Shown here: positions 1-10,972 of the stretch, piece after piece
Layout: every line of letters starts with the position of its first letter
How positions within the stretch are numbered: position 1 is the first letter of the stretch
Assembly (NCBI GenBank): GCA_002633025.1
Contig: NMRB01002716.1
Location: 1 to 64,000, forward strand
DNA length: 64,000 nucleotides
Direction: 5' to 3'
Source of the DNA: Notospermus geniculatus
Lineage: Eukaryota > Nemertea > Pilidiophora > Heteronemertea > Lineidae
The notes under the pieces: generated by a model
What the model saw: only the letters and a program-made list of their open reading frames with translations
Told to the model about the DNA's origin: nothing
Databases searched by the model: none
Position numbers and translations under genes: made by a program

Positions 1-2244
1 GATTTAAATCATTGCATAAAATTCAATTTATTACCCATAATGATGGGTTGATGTCTAAATATGAACCATAGGTAAGAACATATGATACTCCTCCAGTGAA
101 CTAGTGATGCATATTGTCGTTTGCACCGTGGATGATTCAATTTACGTTGTTTTCTTCAGCGTCGCTTCAGTCCATCCCCGATCTGTCTGTCTTCACTCTG
201 TCATTTCTATATACATTGTATAACTGTACATGGGGCTATGTATTATTTGTGCATGTACAATGTAGCCGACACATGTAGGCTACTGCTACAATGTATTCGC
301 CTGTACAATTCATGAATTGTAGGCCCAACAGGCATGTTCGAATGCAGCATCGAGAGCCGCATAGTACGTTAGCTAGCTACCATAAATTATCGCCGGATCC
401 CGGATGAGACATGTCCAAAATATAGTACACAAATTAATTAGGCTACTTGGCGTCATTTTTGTTGCGGAAGCCGAGAACGCCACTATTCACAAAGTTGGAT
501 AATCAAAGCATATTTGCGCAACGAATCAGTTGTTCAGGATATCTGTGCTTGGAAATAGACCCCTTGCGCTTATCAGCCCAGGGTGTCAACATTAGCCTCG
601 CCCTAGGGGGCCTAATGCATTTGTACAGTTGGCTCCTGTGCTTAACGTCGGCACAATGCACTAGGCCCAAGGTTTGTTTACACCTTCTGGCTGTAATGGC
701 CGACTTGCGCAAGTGGTCTATTGCAGTTTATTATAAAACAGTAGGCCTATAATAATTTCCACAGGAGTTTCACTTTCAGCTCGTTCGCTGGCGAGACATG
801 GCGTCACGTTACGTCATTGACATCATGTGCAATACAATACCAATGACGACGGCAGTTGTGCAAACTTTGCAATCCTGTTTTTAGCTGCATCCGTGAACAT
901 TAGAGTTCGCTGATAATGTACTACCATGCTATTTAGAATAGATGTTTATTCAGGATCGTTAAAGCGATTTGTCAGCCAAAAAATTTGAATGCAAAAGGGG
1001 ACGAATCTTTGTTTACAAACACTCATTTCCTGCATTCTGATTGGCTGTGAGGGCAATGTTTACAAACATCATCCTTCTGTTTACAAAATGACTGTCGATT
1101 CGCTTTAACGTGTGTGCAATTCCGCCAGTGACGTGTCAAGATGCACTTCATGACATGACAAGGTCGCGTAAAAAATCATGTAAACATGTAAACTTCGGCG
1201 ATAATTTTGCGTCACCTGCTATAGGCCCTACTGGCATTTTAAGGCGGCATCTATCTAGCCTAGGTCATGAGGTAGGTAGGAAAAGTTCACTAGTGGCAGA
1301 TGCCGATTTGGGCATCCACTTCTATGACAACCTGGGGACATCCATTCCAATGTCCGTCCAACGGCTTTCTCTGCTTCCTCTTTCCCTTAGTCATGTCATG
1401 CATGTTAGTCTCAGCATTTGACTGACTTCAGTCACAAAACCATGAACCACACTTTACTTGGCTAAGACATGGAATCCGAGGGTTTATTAGGCCCTACTGA
1501 AATTGAATGTGGTAAAGTTGATGCCAGGTCAGGTTTGAGGTCAATTGAACAACTGCCCTTGCTGAAGAGTTCACCAGACCAACATATTCATAAGCTTCTG
1601 ATAATTTTGGGATGAGTAATATGATTACGGTACTTCCATACAAGTACAGATGATGTATTGTGACGTTGTCAGTTTCTGACCTTTTCTGGCCAGGATCTGC
1701 TTCCCTGCCTGTTGGTTTCTTCTATGCCTCCCTCTCTCTACTGATTCTCTTGTTCAACTTAAATCAGCCCCCACGCACTGGCAGCATTTCGATCTCTTGG
1801 ACTTCTTGGCAAAAATCACCCTCGACCACTCCATGCTGATGATAGGAAGGGCATTATGAATACGGTGCATGCTAGTGTCTGTCACGACTATGATCATAAC
1901 ATCGATAATAATGGTATGATTATGATTAATGATAGAACTTTTCAACTTCATGGTAAATATTGACCTTGAAAGTTGTCTCAGATACTGCGCCATTTGCTGA
2001 AATGTCAGTAATTACTTTGTACACTATACTAGGAGCTAGAGCATGCTACATTAGAAAACCTGGGTAGAGTGAGGTTGAAAAAATGTCCCTCTTAGTCTTG
2101 GTATTACCTCATCTTGCACAAAAGGAGAAACTGGTTTTCTACGCGAGAGCATCTGTCCATACAGATACAGGCGAAGGTGGATTGACTCTACATGTACCGG
2201 TAGGTCTTGATTTCAAGGACGGCTTTCTGACCTTCCTCCACCTG

Positions 2245-2374
2245 CAGTGATTCCGCCAGAGGGTACTATGCTAGTACCTCAAAGCAACAGAAAAGGGCTA
2301 TTTTCTTTAATTTCATGTTTTTGCTGATTTTGAAGAATTTAGTACCCGCAAAAAAATTTCTGGCGGAGATCCTG
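2245..2374. mobile_element. MITE, CCGCCAGA-type TIR, copy 1
   Basis: The ends form an inverted repeat: CAGTGATTCCGCCAGA on the left and TCTGGCGGAGATCCTG on the right. The interior contains GGTACTA and TAGTACC words. The same ends and interior words recur at 21460-21743 and 25210-25359, so this is a small non-autonomous DNA-transposon family. No target duplication is clear. Confidence 0.65.
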
Positions 2375-3397
2375 ACCTGTCTTCCATCCAAGTCAGTGGA
2401 ACCGCTCTCTGTACTATCCCGGTTCTTCTAAGGATTGGTTTTCTGCTGTTTTCTGTTTAGTTGCTAATACAGTTATTTGAAGGTGAAGGTCTGTGGGTTG
2501 GAATCCGGTAGGAAGCTTACGGTATGTCTTTCACCTTAGAAACCCATTACTATTTCACTTGGCAGATTCAGTTCAAAAGGGACTGTTCACTTTAAGGATC
2601 AATTTTACAAAATCCCAAGAACCACATTTTTGGCCTATTGGCCTGAGTAGACTCTCCAGTAGAGGCTTGTGCAGTCAGGCGTGAGGGGAGTATGACATAA
2701 GCAAGAAAGAGGCCAGGGCAATGTAATTCTTAGATTTATCATGTTTATATTGTACAATTGAGCCTTAAGTGAACAGCCCCTTTGGCATTTTTGACAGTTA
2801 TTATAAAATGGTGGTGTTATATATTTTTGGTGGTATGTATGTTGTATGTCATTTTAGTCATCATACTGTTTCCTAAATTTGCTCACCACAAGTACATTGT
2901 AATTGTATGCCTTGGACATGAGTGTCATGTAATGACTGTATGTAACTTGCCATTGTAATATAAAAACATGTCAAGTATGTGATGTTCCGTTTATTAGGTC
3001 AAGAGGGATGGAGAAATATGCTGTAATTGTTGACTATTTTGCTGTCATTATTACTGTGTATCACCACTGGACTACTTGTTGGCCTAGGCACTGTCATGAC
3101 TGTGTAGCTGATAACAATACTGTTGCTGAATGAATGCGGCATGCCAGCCAGAGTCCACGTGAGTCTTTCTTTCTGATAAATCATGCATGTATGACTTGAA
3201 AAATGAAAGTGTCCTGCAATTTCATTTCCTGCTATGCTGTGTAACCATTTCCGTCATGTCCATGAAACCTCCATATTAAGGACATCTTTGGGAACTGGTA
3301 TTTGGTGTCCTTTGAGAGGTGTCCTTCCATCACAGAGGTTGAAACCAAAATGAATAGAAATGACCAGTTTGGGACTGAACTTTTGTGTCCTTAGGTC

Positions 3398-3623
3398 TAG
3401 TTCATACTTTGACGCATGACCATCGTTGGCGACCGATCTCGCGTTCAACGCCGACCCCGTCGCGCGATTTGGTCGGCGTCTGATCGCGAGACTATAATTA
3501 CTTGCGTCATTTCATAACGCATCGCCGTCAGTGAAGTTCGCTGGAATATGAACTCCTGGAAGTCAGTGTACAGATTTTGATCGCGCGTCAGACGCCAATG
3601 TTCGTGCGTCGAAGTATGAACTA
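3398..3623. mobile_element. MITE with TAGTTCATACTT ends
   Basis: The left end TAGTTCATACTTTGACGCA is mirrored by TGCGTCGAAGTATGAACTA on the right. The inner parts also pair (GACCATCGTTGGCG against CGCCAATGTTCG). The element is about 226 bp and rich in CG dinucleotides compared with its surroundings. It has no coding capacity; superfamily not determined. Confidence 0.7.
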
Positions 3624-5147
3624 CATGTTATACGTGTGTAGAGAGTTGTCACGGGGGCATGTGTCCCCCTTTTGGACAACAAATCTGTAAAATCCACCAT
3701 GAAATTCTGGAATTTGGAGCAAGTCATTGAAATTCACCGCAGATTTCAATGTTCCTAGCACAGTGCGCCCCCTCTTTTCCAAAATCGTGGATCCGCCCAC
3801 TGAATGCCCCGGTTATCCAGTTTTGATGTACTGTATGATTGAATATACTCAGGGCTCTGGAAATTTCACCAACTCTATCGTCTCCTATATGTCTTAGGCC
3901 CAAGCATATCACGACACAAAGGAAACATTTTAAAAACACGGGGAGCCGAGAAATATGAGTCTCGGGGATAATGACTTAAGGACCTGATTATCATGTACAA
4001 TACTTCTCACATTAGACTTTGTAAAACATGTAAAAGGCATTAGATGATAGGTCGGCTCTCATTATGTGATTAGTCAACAGAACTCTTCTGAGATATTGTG
4101 TGACAGCTTACTAGTGTTGCAAAATGTTAGAACGCTCTAGTTGATAAAGGGGATTTATCCTTGGGCCGGGTAGTATCATGCATTTTCTGAGAGATTTGAT
4201 TGAGCCCGTATCACTCCTCTATAATTAGATCATATTGGCGAGGTTCCAGAGAATTTGAGATGTCTTAGATTCATTCTGTCACAGCAGACAGTCTTGCTGA
4301 TGTGCAAACTTTCACTCCAGGATCAATAACATACGTACAGAGCCTGGATGTGCAGAATCATGATGGAACTGGAAGAGATTGGTGGCATGTTGCTTCACGT
4401 ACACCCCCTGTCAGCTCTACGAGTTGGAGTATGACCTGTGAGTGTCACCATTCAGTTTGCAAGTGGTGCCCTCTAAAATGAAAACTGGTGTAATCAATGC
4501 TGCCTGTTGCCAAAAAAGACAATCGGCAGTCAGTTCACTGATGACATCGGCAGTTAAATTTCTGCATTATATAGCCTACATATTCATTTGTCATATTGGT
4601 TGGGGCCATCATAACGTAAAACTAGATATACCGTGCATGTCACCTCAAAAGGAATATGTTTGTTTAAAAATGTTGCCGTCATACATTGTGCATATTGAAA
4701 TTTTACAACTACCCATCAGCTTCTCCAGTCCAATTTCCCTCCAAATCATCCTGGGTACTAGAACACATGTACTGTAGGACATACAGAATTCAAGGTTTTG
4801 TTGGTGCCCGCCCCCCTCCCACATCCATGGAGTACTTTCACACAGCTTCCATCCATGTCTCTTGCAGTTTCGTGGTCTGCATAATTCCGAAAAGTGCTCC
4901 AGCAGGAGTTGCAAGGTACTTCATGACGTTTCATTGACCTCGATTAAATATCTGTAGAAGTACCAGTAAAAGTAATTTTCCCCCTCTTTTTCTACTTTCA
5001 GGTTTCCCGCAAGCAAGAATATGCATATTTTCCTTGTAAACGTATGACAATCATGTACTATACTGGTTATGTTGCTTGTGACTGCCAAGCGAGATTGTTC
5101 TCATCATCAACTTTACTTGCGGCCTATGGGTCAACAACAGGTCTAGA

Positions 5148-5233
5148 ATGTCTGTCCTTAGGAATTTCTTCTCGTGTATGTCCGACCATGGCACGACCGG
5201 AGGTGGCCAAAACCAGCCGGAGGCACCTGTAAA
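5148..5233 (+). CDS. RhoGAP gene, exon 1 (start exon)
   Basis: The frame is closed by a TGA at 5079-5081. Two in-frame ATGs follow, at 5148 and 5178. The first has A at -3 and is preferred; the second would give a protein starting MSDHGTTGGGQ. The exon ends with GTA AA before GTAAGT, a strong donor, leaving phase 2. The codon is completed by the first base of exon 2 to give lysine, producing PEAPVKVRFGLPL across the junction. The exon encodes a short Gly/Gln-rich leader with no signal peptide, in keeping with a cytosolic protein. Which ATG is used is not decided by the sequence. Confidence 0.6.
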
Positions 5234-6583
5234 GTAAGTCTGTGTAATTGGTGATTGATTTACATGTACATACTTGTCGTCATGTACTGTACTCTGTATA
5301 AGTTGCGTTCAAAATTTCACCATTGGAGTTGGACGCATATTCCGTGGCTATTAGACCTACAATGTAGAGTGTTTGTAATTTGTGTGCAAATATATTAGAT
5401 CTATGCACCCTACATACACCGTACAAGGCTTACTTACACATTTGTGCATGCAACCAAATATCGACGATGTTGAATTTAAAGATATGGCCGTCAGGCAGCC
5501 ATCTTGAAAAATGGACTTTGGCCCATACAGATATATCATCACCACTACCATGACTATTTTTTAATGACCAAAATACAGGTGAGCACATGGTCCATGGACC
5601 ATTTCATTCAAAATACTAGTTCAACAGGGTAAAATTAAAAAATAAATGTGCACACACCATCATGAGTGAAGAATGTATGACGGTCTTCTCTAATCTGATC
5701 GCCGATATTGCAAAATGAAGGGGTTTTCAAAAACTAAAATAAAAAATGTAATCTGCACGTAGTGGCGTCTGCATGATGAACAGTGGACTTCACTGTCTAG
5801 TGTCTGTCTGTGCCCAAAGGGGTAGATGAAATAAATGAAGACATCACATCATACAGAGTAAAATCCCAACATAGCAGCTACGCTAGACCTCACCTTACAA
5901 AAGGTCTAAAGCTATCGTCAGATTCGGTAATAGAACCTTGTTGACCTACTCTCAGTCTGGTGATGTCAGGAGAATGTTTGACTTGGATTGTATGTCAGTG
6001 AGCTACATGAAAGCCCGGTATGAAGCAAGCAATGTATGTAGCCTTGGCAAGACGCTATACATCTAATATCAGTATTGTCTGACTAAAACGGTGTAAATCA
6101 AATGTCTGTTTGTGTTGGTACCACACCCACAACATGCATATTTTTTGTCTGCCGCTGTTTTCTGATCTCACATTCCGAACCTGACCTCCCCAATATACAA
6201 CAGTGTTGACAATAATTGATGCATAACAGTATTAACCATAGCTTTGTTAAAAGTTAAGGCATCCTAAGCTGGTTTGCCTGGTGATATTTTTAAGCTGGAT
6301 ATCCTTGGGCAAATCAATTAAATCAATAAATTGATGCTAGCTAGCTATTTTAAAAACGTATGTAACAATTTAGGTTGGTGAGCTTCGTCAGTGTCAATAG
6401 CAAGTTTTACTGACTTTTAGCTCACCTGTGAGCTATAGTCGTCACGTGGTGTCCATCTTCATCATCGTTCATAATTTTGCCATTTGGTGGCATGTTTCAT
6501 ATGCTAGGCACTCCTGGCACTATCACTACCATGTTGTTCCATTTACCTGTATATTTCAAAACTTGAGCTCCTTCCATTTACAG

Positions 6584-6647
6584 GGTCAGATTTGGCCTTC
6601 CACTGAAAGAGGCCTTTAAAGAGGGAGTACTTCCTCAACCACTCAAG
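6584..6647 (+). CDS. RhoGAP gene, exon 2 (domain N-terminus)
   Basis: The acceptor CTTCCATTTACAG precedes the exon and AAG/GTAAGG ends it at phase 0. The product is VRFGLPLKEAFKEGVLPQPLK (21 residues; key features are the FGLPL motif and the LPQPL segment). FGxPL followed about 10-15 residues later by xPxPL/I is the usual start of a RhoGAP domain, where the helix leading into the arginine-finger loop begins. The following exon does not continue this helix but jumps to the domain middle, so at least one phase 0-0 exon should lie in the intron. Confidence 0.75.
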
Positions 6648-6842
6648 GTAAGGTCAATAGCGAGTATGCAAGTTGGAAGCCGTTATGCAAACAGACTCTC
6701 TACTCATCAAGGGACAGCATGCCATGAACGACATCTCTTCTTTCCCTCAGGATCCATCGGTTGTTCACATTATACAACCTTTTGTTCTTGACTTGAGTTG
6801 GCATTGCTCATGTTTGTGTTAATTTAAAGTTTAGCATCAATT

Positions 6843-7110
6843 GACGAATCCCGATAAGTCTAGTGGTTGTAACATCTGCTCAGCAAGCGGCAGGTCCCGG
6901 CTTCGAATCCAACTCAGGCCAACTAGGATATGATCTCTGGTTCTTCACATCCGTCGCATGGGACAGTAAGCCATGGTGTTATTTACCTTGTATTTGTACC
7001 TTAGCAAGGGCAAGTAAAAGATCCCATCCAAGAGAGGAACATGAGTACATGTAGCATGAGATGGCCTTTTCCGTACTTACCAGGGGCAATAATGATGGCT
7101 TCAACGGCAG
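6843..7110 (+). mobile_element. tRNA-derived SINE in intron 2
   Basis: A Pol III promoter-like pair is visible: an A-box-like TAAGTCTAGTGG at 6855-6866 and a B-box-like GGCTTCGAATCC at 6899-6910 (consensus GGTTCGAANCC). Downstream, AGTAAAAGATCCCAT resembles the AAAAGATCCCA segment common in invertebrate SINE tails. It lacks a complete tRNA fold, so this is a SINE, not a tRNA gene. The 3' boundary is approximate. Confidence 0.6.
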
Positions 7111-7154
7111 CTGAGTGGAGCATGATCAGGGAGCATTTGTAACCTACACATACA

Positions 7155-7155
7155 N
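7155..7155. other. Assembly gap (single N)
   Basis: One ambiguous base in intron 2. Other single Ns in this window separate overlapping contig ends, so this one probably stands for a gap of unknown size. It lies exactly where the RhoGAP arginine-finger exon is missing. Confidence 0.6.
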
Positions 7156-7182
7156 CTATGCTGATCTCTTTTTATTTTGCAG

Positions 7183-7292
7183 AGGTTTTTATTACGGATT
7201 CCCGGGGGAATGTTCGGTTTAGAGATAGAAGAGGAATTGTTAGATTGTTATTTTATAGAAGACCCAAATGAACAACTAGATTCTTATAATAA
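7183..7292 (+). CDS. RhoGAP gene, exon 3 (mid-domain)
   Basis: The acceptor TTTTTATTTTGCAG precedes AGG; the exon ends ...TAT AAT AA before GTAAGC (phase 2). The 36 complete codons include RFLLRIPGGMFG and an acidic helix EIEEELLD, followed by FIEDPNEQLDSYN. In RhoGAP folds a LLKxFLRxLPxxLF-like stretch follows the arginine-finger region and precedes the helix leading to the LPxxN segment. This alignment is by eye. An alternative reading, that IPGG is the GIFRIPG arginine-finger motif itself, is less likely because the glutamate/leucine helix after it fits the mid-domain better. Confidence 0.7.
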
Positions 7293-7812
7293 GTAAGCAA
7301 CTTGGACGTTCTTGGACTTTTTTGTTTTATAGAAAATTTTAGTCAAAAATGCAAATAGGAGAGAAAACGTGCCTCATCAAAGATATTGCAGTGTGGAGAA
7401 TGGGCCCAATTGGGAATCAGACCCATGACAAGAAGTGATAGGTGCCGATGTTCCCCTCTGCCAATCTGAATGACAGTTAATGTATTCATTTAATAACCTG
7501 GCCTATTCTCCGGCGCCTCTTGTCTGAAATGTGGCATGAGACGGTCAATGCCACTCTTCATAAAAAGTTTGGAACTTAAACCTTCCTGTTGATGAATCAT
7601 TTGCTTTGGAATAAGATGTGGTAAAACTAAAGGATTGAGTCTGATCGGGAGTATATGCAAGGTCTTGGCTTTGCCTTGAGATTGTTATCGGTGTTTTCTA
7701 AACAGCCACACTACTGTTGAACTCAGAATTGCATAAACAAAAATACAATTGGTTTTTCTGATGATTTCTACATTCTGATTAACAATTAAAGCATTTATTC
7801 TTTCTTTTTCAG

Positions 7813-8147
7813 CATTTTGACCTCCCTGTCCGAACCAGTGCAGCAGCTAATGTCACTCTTGTTCGGAATATGGTTCCGCATGATTCATCATTCGGAGTAC
7901 AATAAGATGCATGTTGAAGCAGTCGCCAAGAGTGTGGCGGGTAGCGTGTTTCAGTCGTGCACGACCGACCCCACCAAAGTGAACTGTGCCTCTCGAGTCG
8001 TGGAGTTACTAATATCAAACTTTGGCATCACGAATATGTTCGGTGCAAGAAACGTTCAGTACTTTGCAAACTCAACACAAACAGGGATATGTACGCGGGA
8101 AACATTCAAGTATGAATATTCATATCCGCCTTCAGATATAGTGCCCC
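7813..8147 (+). CDS. RhoGAP gene, exon 4 (domain C-terminal half)
   Basis: The acceptor TTCTTTCTTTTTCAG joins phase 2 to give SYN-N-ILTSL. The segment LTSLSEPVQQLMSLLFGIW corresponds to the LPxxNxxLLxxLLxxL helix. HSEYNKM (about residues 113-119) is the clearest family motif, and AKSVAGSVFQSC replaces the usual LAxxFAPxLL. ASRVVELLISNFGITNMFG matches the final helix of the domain. The last part (VQYFANSTQTG through SYPPSD) lies beyond the domain. The exon ends GTG CCC C before GTAAGT, phase 1. This is the most gene-like exon in the window. Confidence 0.85.
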
Positions 8148-8914
8148 GTAAGTATGATATGAGGGATATTTTTCGGTACTTTGGTAGCGGAAACTTTCCC
8201 TAGATTCTTCTGCAGTGTATGGATATGGAGATTTCTCAAAAACTAGGCCATTTTCAGCCTTGCCTTCATTTTGAAATACCCAATCTGTACTGGTAGTAGT
8301 AGTACACACACCTTGCATGACTTGTGACTTTTAACAACGGTCTGGTAATAGCCTATGAAAACATTTGACGAGTATTCCTTCCATGGTTAAACCCTACTCG
8401 AACAATAGATTAAACATTGCTAAGTGTGGTTGTAGGCATTACCATGCTGTTGCAAAACTCACTGTTATGCACATCTGTGCTGGTGGCCAGTTACACTAAC
8501 TTACATGTACATGTAGGTGACTATCCAAATCTGCACCGTTAGTACCACATCTCAACTGCATAACTATCCTAATCTGTTGTGTATCAGAGATCACCATCCG
8601 CCATGTATCGTTGTGTTGAGATGTTAGTGATACTGTCTTGTGAAGTGACACAGCACAGCCCCCTGTTCACACATGTTGCCTGGTCCCTGTCTTCTCAGGA
8701 GCAGACACTGGAGTCATTTGGTTGCTTAAAAAAGTAAAATTCTACCCAGCCGTTCCCATGATATCCAACAGTCAATCTTTGTATTAATGATGTTTTGAAG
8801 AATTTTGGGCATGTGGGTATTCAAGATCTTTCAAAGATTGGGCAGTGTCCTGCGGGCGGTGATCAACTTTCTCTAAATAGCATCTGTGCTCCTCGAGATG
8901 AGCATATGTGACTC

Positions 8915-9084
8915 GTGACAGCAAAATGAGTCGGAATGTGCCGGAAAGAAGACCCAAGATGACGCCAGCGAACAATTACAGAAATGGACAAAGTCAAATG
9001 ACACAATGGGCAGACAACCCTGAAATCAACAAACTGTTGGTTCACCTTGGGTCGTCTTCTGGGCGCATTCCAACTCAATTTGCT
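8915..9084. mobile_element. MITE, GTGACAGCAAAATGAGT family, copy 1
   Basis: The left end GTGACAGCAAAATGAGTC is well kept; the right end GCATTCCAACTCAATTTGCT is a decayed inverted copy. It is about 85-90 per cent similar by eye to 18388-18560, including the interior GAACAATTACAGAAATGGAC, which makes it a dispersed family. Confidence 0.7.
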
Positions 9085-9399
9085 CAATGTGCTCCTTCTG
9101 ACTAAAGTTCAATGTACCTCACCTGTCCCTTCTACGTAGAGTTCATTTCATGCTAACTTGAGTGTTGTCTGTCACATCCTCAGCCTTAGCTGGTCCTGTT
9201 ATTTATACTGAATGCTCCATTTGATGGCAACATAATGGTCTACGTGTACCGGTGATTGAAAGTGCAGGTGATTTGAGATACTGTAAATGGCAGATCAACA
9301 TGTGAATTGGTCAACATTCTGCCATGCACAGTTGCATCACAGTACACAGTTCACCATAGAGACAGCTGTAGACAGTGCACATTCTGTACTGTACATGTA

Positions 9400-9532
9400 C
9401 AGTCCACTCTCGTTATACCGCCCCACACTATACCGCCACAGACAATTGACTTTCTTGGTTGAAGGCATTTCAACATTGCCAACACCAACACCCTCACTAT
9501 ACTGCCAGTGGCGGTATAGCGAGAGCGGACTG
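9400..9532. mobile_element. Tigger/pogo-like MITE, copy 1
   Basis: The ends are CAGTCCACTCTCGTTATACC and GGTATAGCGAGAGCGGACTG, with TA directly outside each end (9398-9399 and 9533-9534). CAGTNNACTCTCGTTAT termini and TA target duplications are typical of pogo/Tigger relatives. The interior is 75 per cent or more alike to 32954-33071 by eye. Too small to encode a transposase. Confidence 0.8.
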
Positions 9533-9680
9533 TACATACCGGTACATATAGACATTGTCTTTGTCTTGTCAAAAAGTGTAGCCCACACATGGAGTGTATC
9601 CCCAAACCTGTTTCCAGCTAATACTGTAAATCCTAAAATATTTCCAGCCATTTGATGTAGCATATCAGAAATCACAGTGT

Positions 9681-10972
9681 ACCGTATTTATTGGCGTACA
9701 AGGCGTGACTTTTTGACCCCAGAAGGGCCTCAAAAATGGGGGTGCGGCTTATAAGAAGGTGCGTTTTATTTAAGGACCAGGGTGCCAAAAGCACCACTCC
9801 CTCCAAAACGTTTTTGGAGGTCCCAAAACCTTGACACAACGGCGATCAAGTTGGATGATGCTGGCAACATGAATGTCAACACGGCGGTAAAACTGTCCTA
9901 AAGTTCACCTTATCACTCACTTTAAACAGTAAAACCATAATATCCAGTCCTTGCATGTCATCCACAATCATACTAGTCCCTCCATTTGTTGAAAATACTA
10001 TCTTATATCCACTAAAAACGAGCTTATTTCCCTCATGTTTCTCGAATTTGTCAGCCACCATGATGCCACCATGCTGTTCTGACTTGAAATCGAGGCTGGC
10101 AAGTGAGGGGGCATCTCATCGTATGGTTTACATGATGATTTACAAGCTATTCATGAATCTTATCAACTCATGTTGAAGAATGCTGAAATGGCCCCCAACT
10201 GTAGTGGAAATGACGTCATAACATCCGGGGCCTGACAGCCTGGGGAATCCCCTGGGGAATACCCCTGGGGAGTACCAATATCAGGGTAAAGAAACAGGGT
10301 AGGGAATTAGCATTTTTTTATTCTAGTACACCCTGTATGCAAATAATAAAAATATGTATAATCAACCTCAAGACAAAACTGTCTTGGGGTAACGTTAATA
10401 AATTATTTCATTTATCTGGTAAAGAGATGAACATACTACAGTACCTTGCACAATTGACCTCCCTTCCGCGCCGCGCACCATCCGCGTACTACATGCAGCG
10501 TCATGCACGTACCGCCCTCGTATCTTCCGGGGACGTGGCGCAGCGTCATGGAAGGCATGCAGTGAAGACGTAACGTCATTCACCCGACGTCACGCAACAG
10601 AGACGCGTGACGTACCCATACCATACGCGATGAACTGAAGCCTACCTTCCTCGTCACGTACGGGGAAGGTACGCGGATTTAGGGAGGTCAATTGTGCCAG
10701 GTACTGTAGAATATATTTGACACTGAACCAAGAACATAATGAAAGTTTAACAAGGCTGTATATAACCACATGACAACTGCATTGTAAGTAGAGTAGTGTG
10801 CTGAGGCATGCGCAAATGTGGGACACCACGTGATAGTGTGATACATGTACAACCAATGTGCATGGTGTGGATGCGCCTTATCCACCAGTGCGCTTTATTT
10901 ATGGATTTAGTAATGGGGTCCAGGGGGGTGCGGCTTATATCCCAGTGCGTTTTGTACGCCAATAAATACGGT
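9681..10972. mobile_element. 1.3 kb non-autonomous TIR transposon
   Basis: ACCGTATTTATTGGCGTAC at the left is an exact inverted match of GTACGCCAATAAATACGGT at the right. Subterminal GGGGTGCGGCTTAT words also pair. TA or GTA may be the target duplication. No transposase frame survives. A second element (10439-10706) is nested inside. Superfamily not assigned. Confidence 0.8.
10439..10706. mobile_element. MITE nested in the 1.3 kb element
   Basis: The ends CAGTACCTTGCACAATTGAC and GTCAATTGTGCCAGGTACTG form an inverted repeat that continues through CTCCCT/AGGGAG, with TA on both outer sides (10437-10438, 10707-10708). The interior is markedly GC- and CpG-rich against an AT-rich host element, showing separate origin. 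TA duplication points to a Tc1/mariner/pogo-class source. Confidence 0.75.

Larger units (their letters stand above)
1..5147. other. Upstream/intergenic DNA, no supported gene
   Basis: No exon could be supported here on either strand. Open frames are short, lack family motifs and have no matching splice borders. One TIR element (3398-3623) and one short MITE (2245-2374) are listed separately. This stretch may contain the promoter and 5' UTR of the RhoGAP gene that starts near 5148; a splice-acceptor-like tract ending near 5002 could begin a 5' UTR exon, but this is only a possibility. Confidence 0.5.

Noticed and set aside
1110-1421. 103-codon open frame near the left end
   Set aside because: No domain, no splice context; considered chance.
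6843-6925. tRNA gene
   Set aside because: A- and B-box-like motifs exist, but the acceptor and anticodon arms do not pair; it fits a SINE head.
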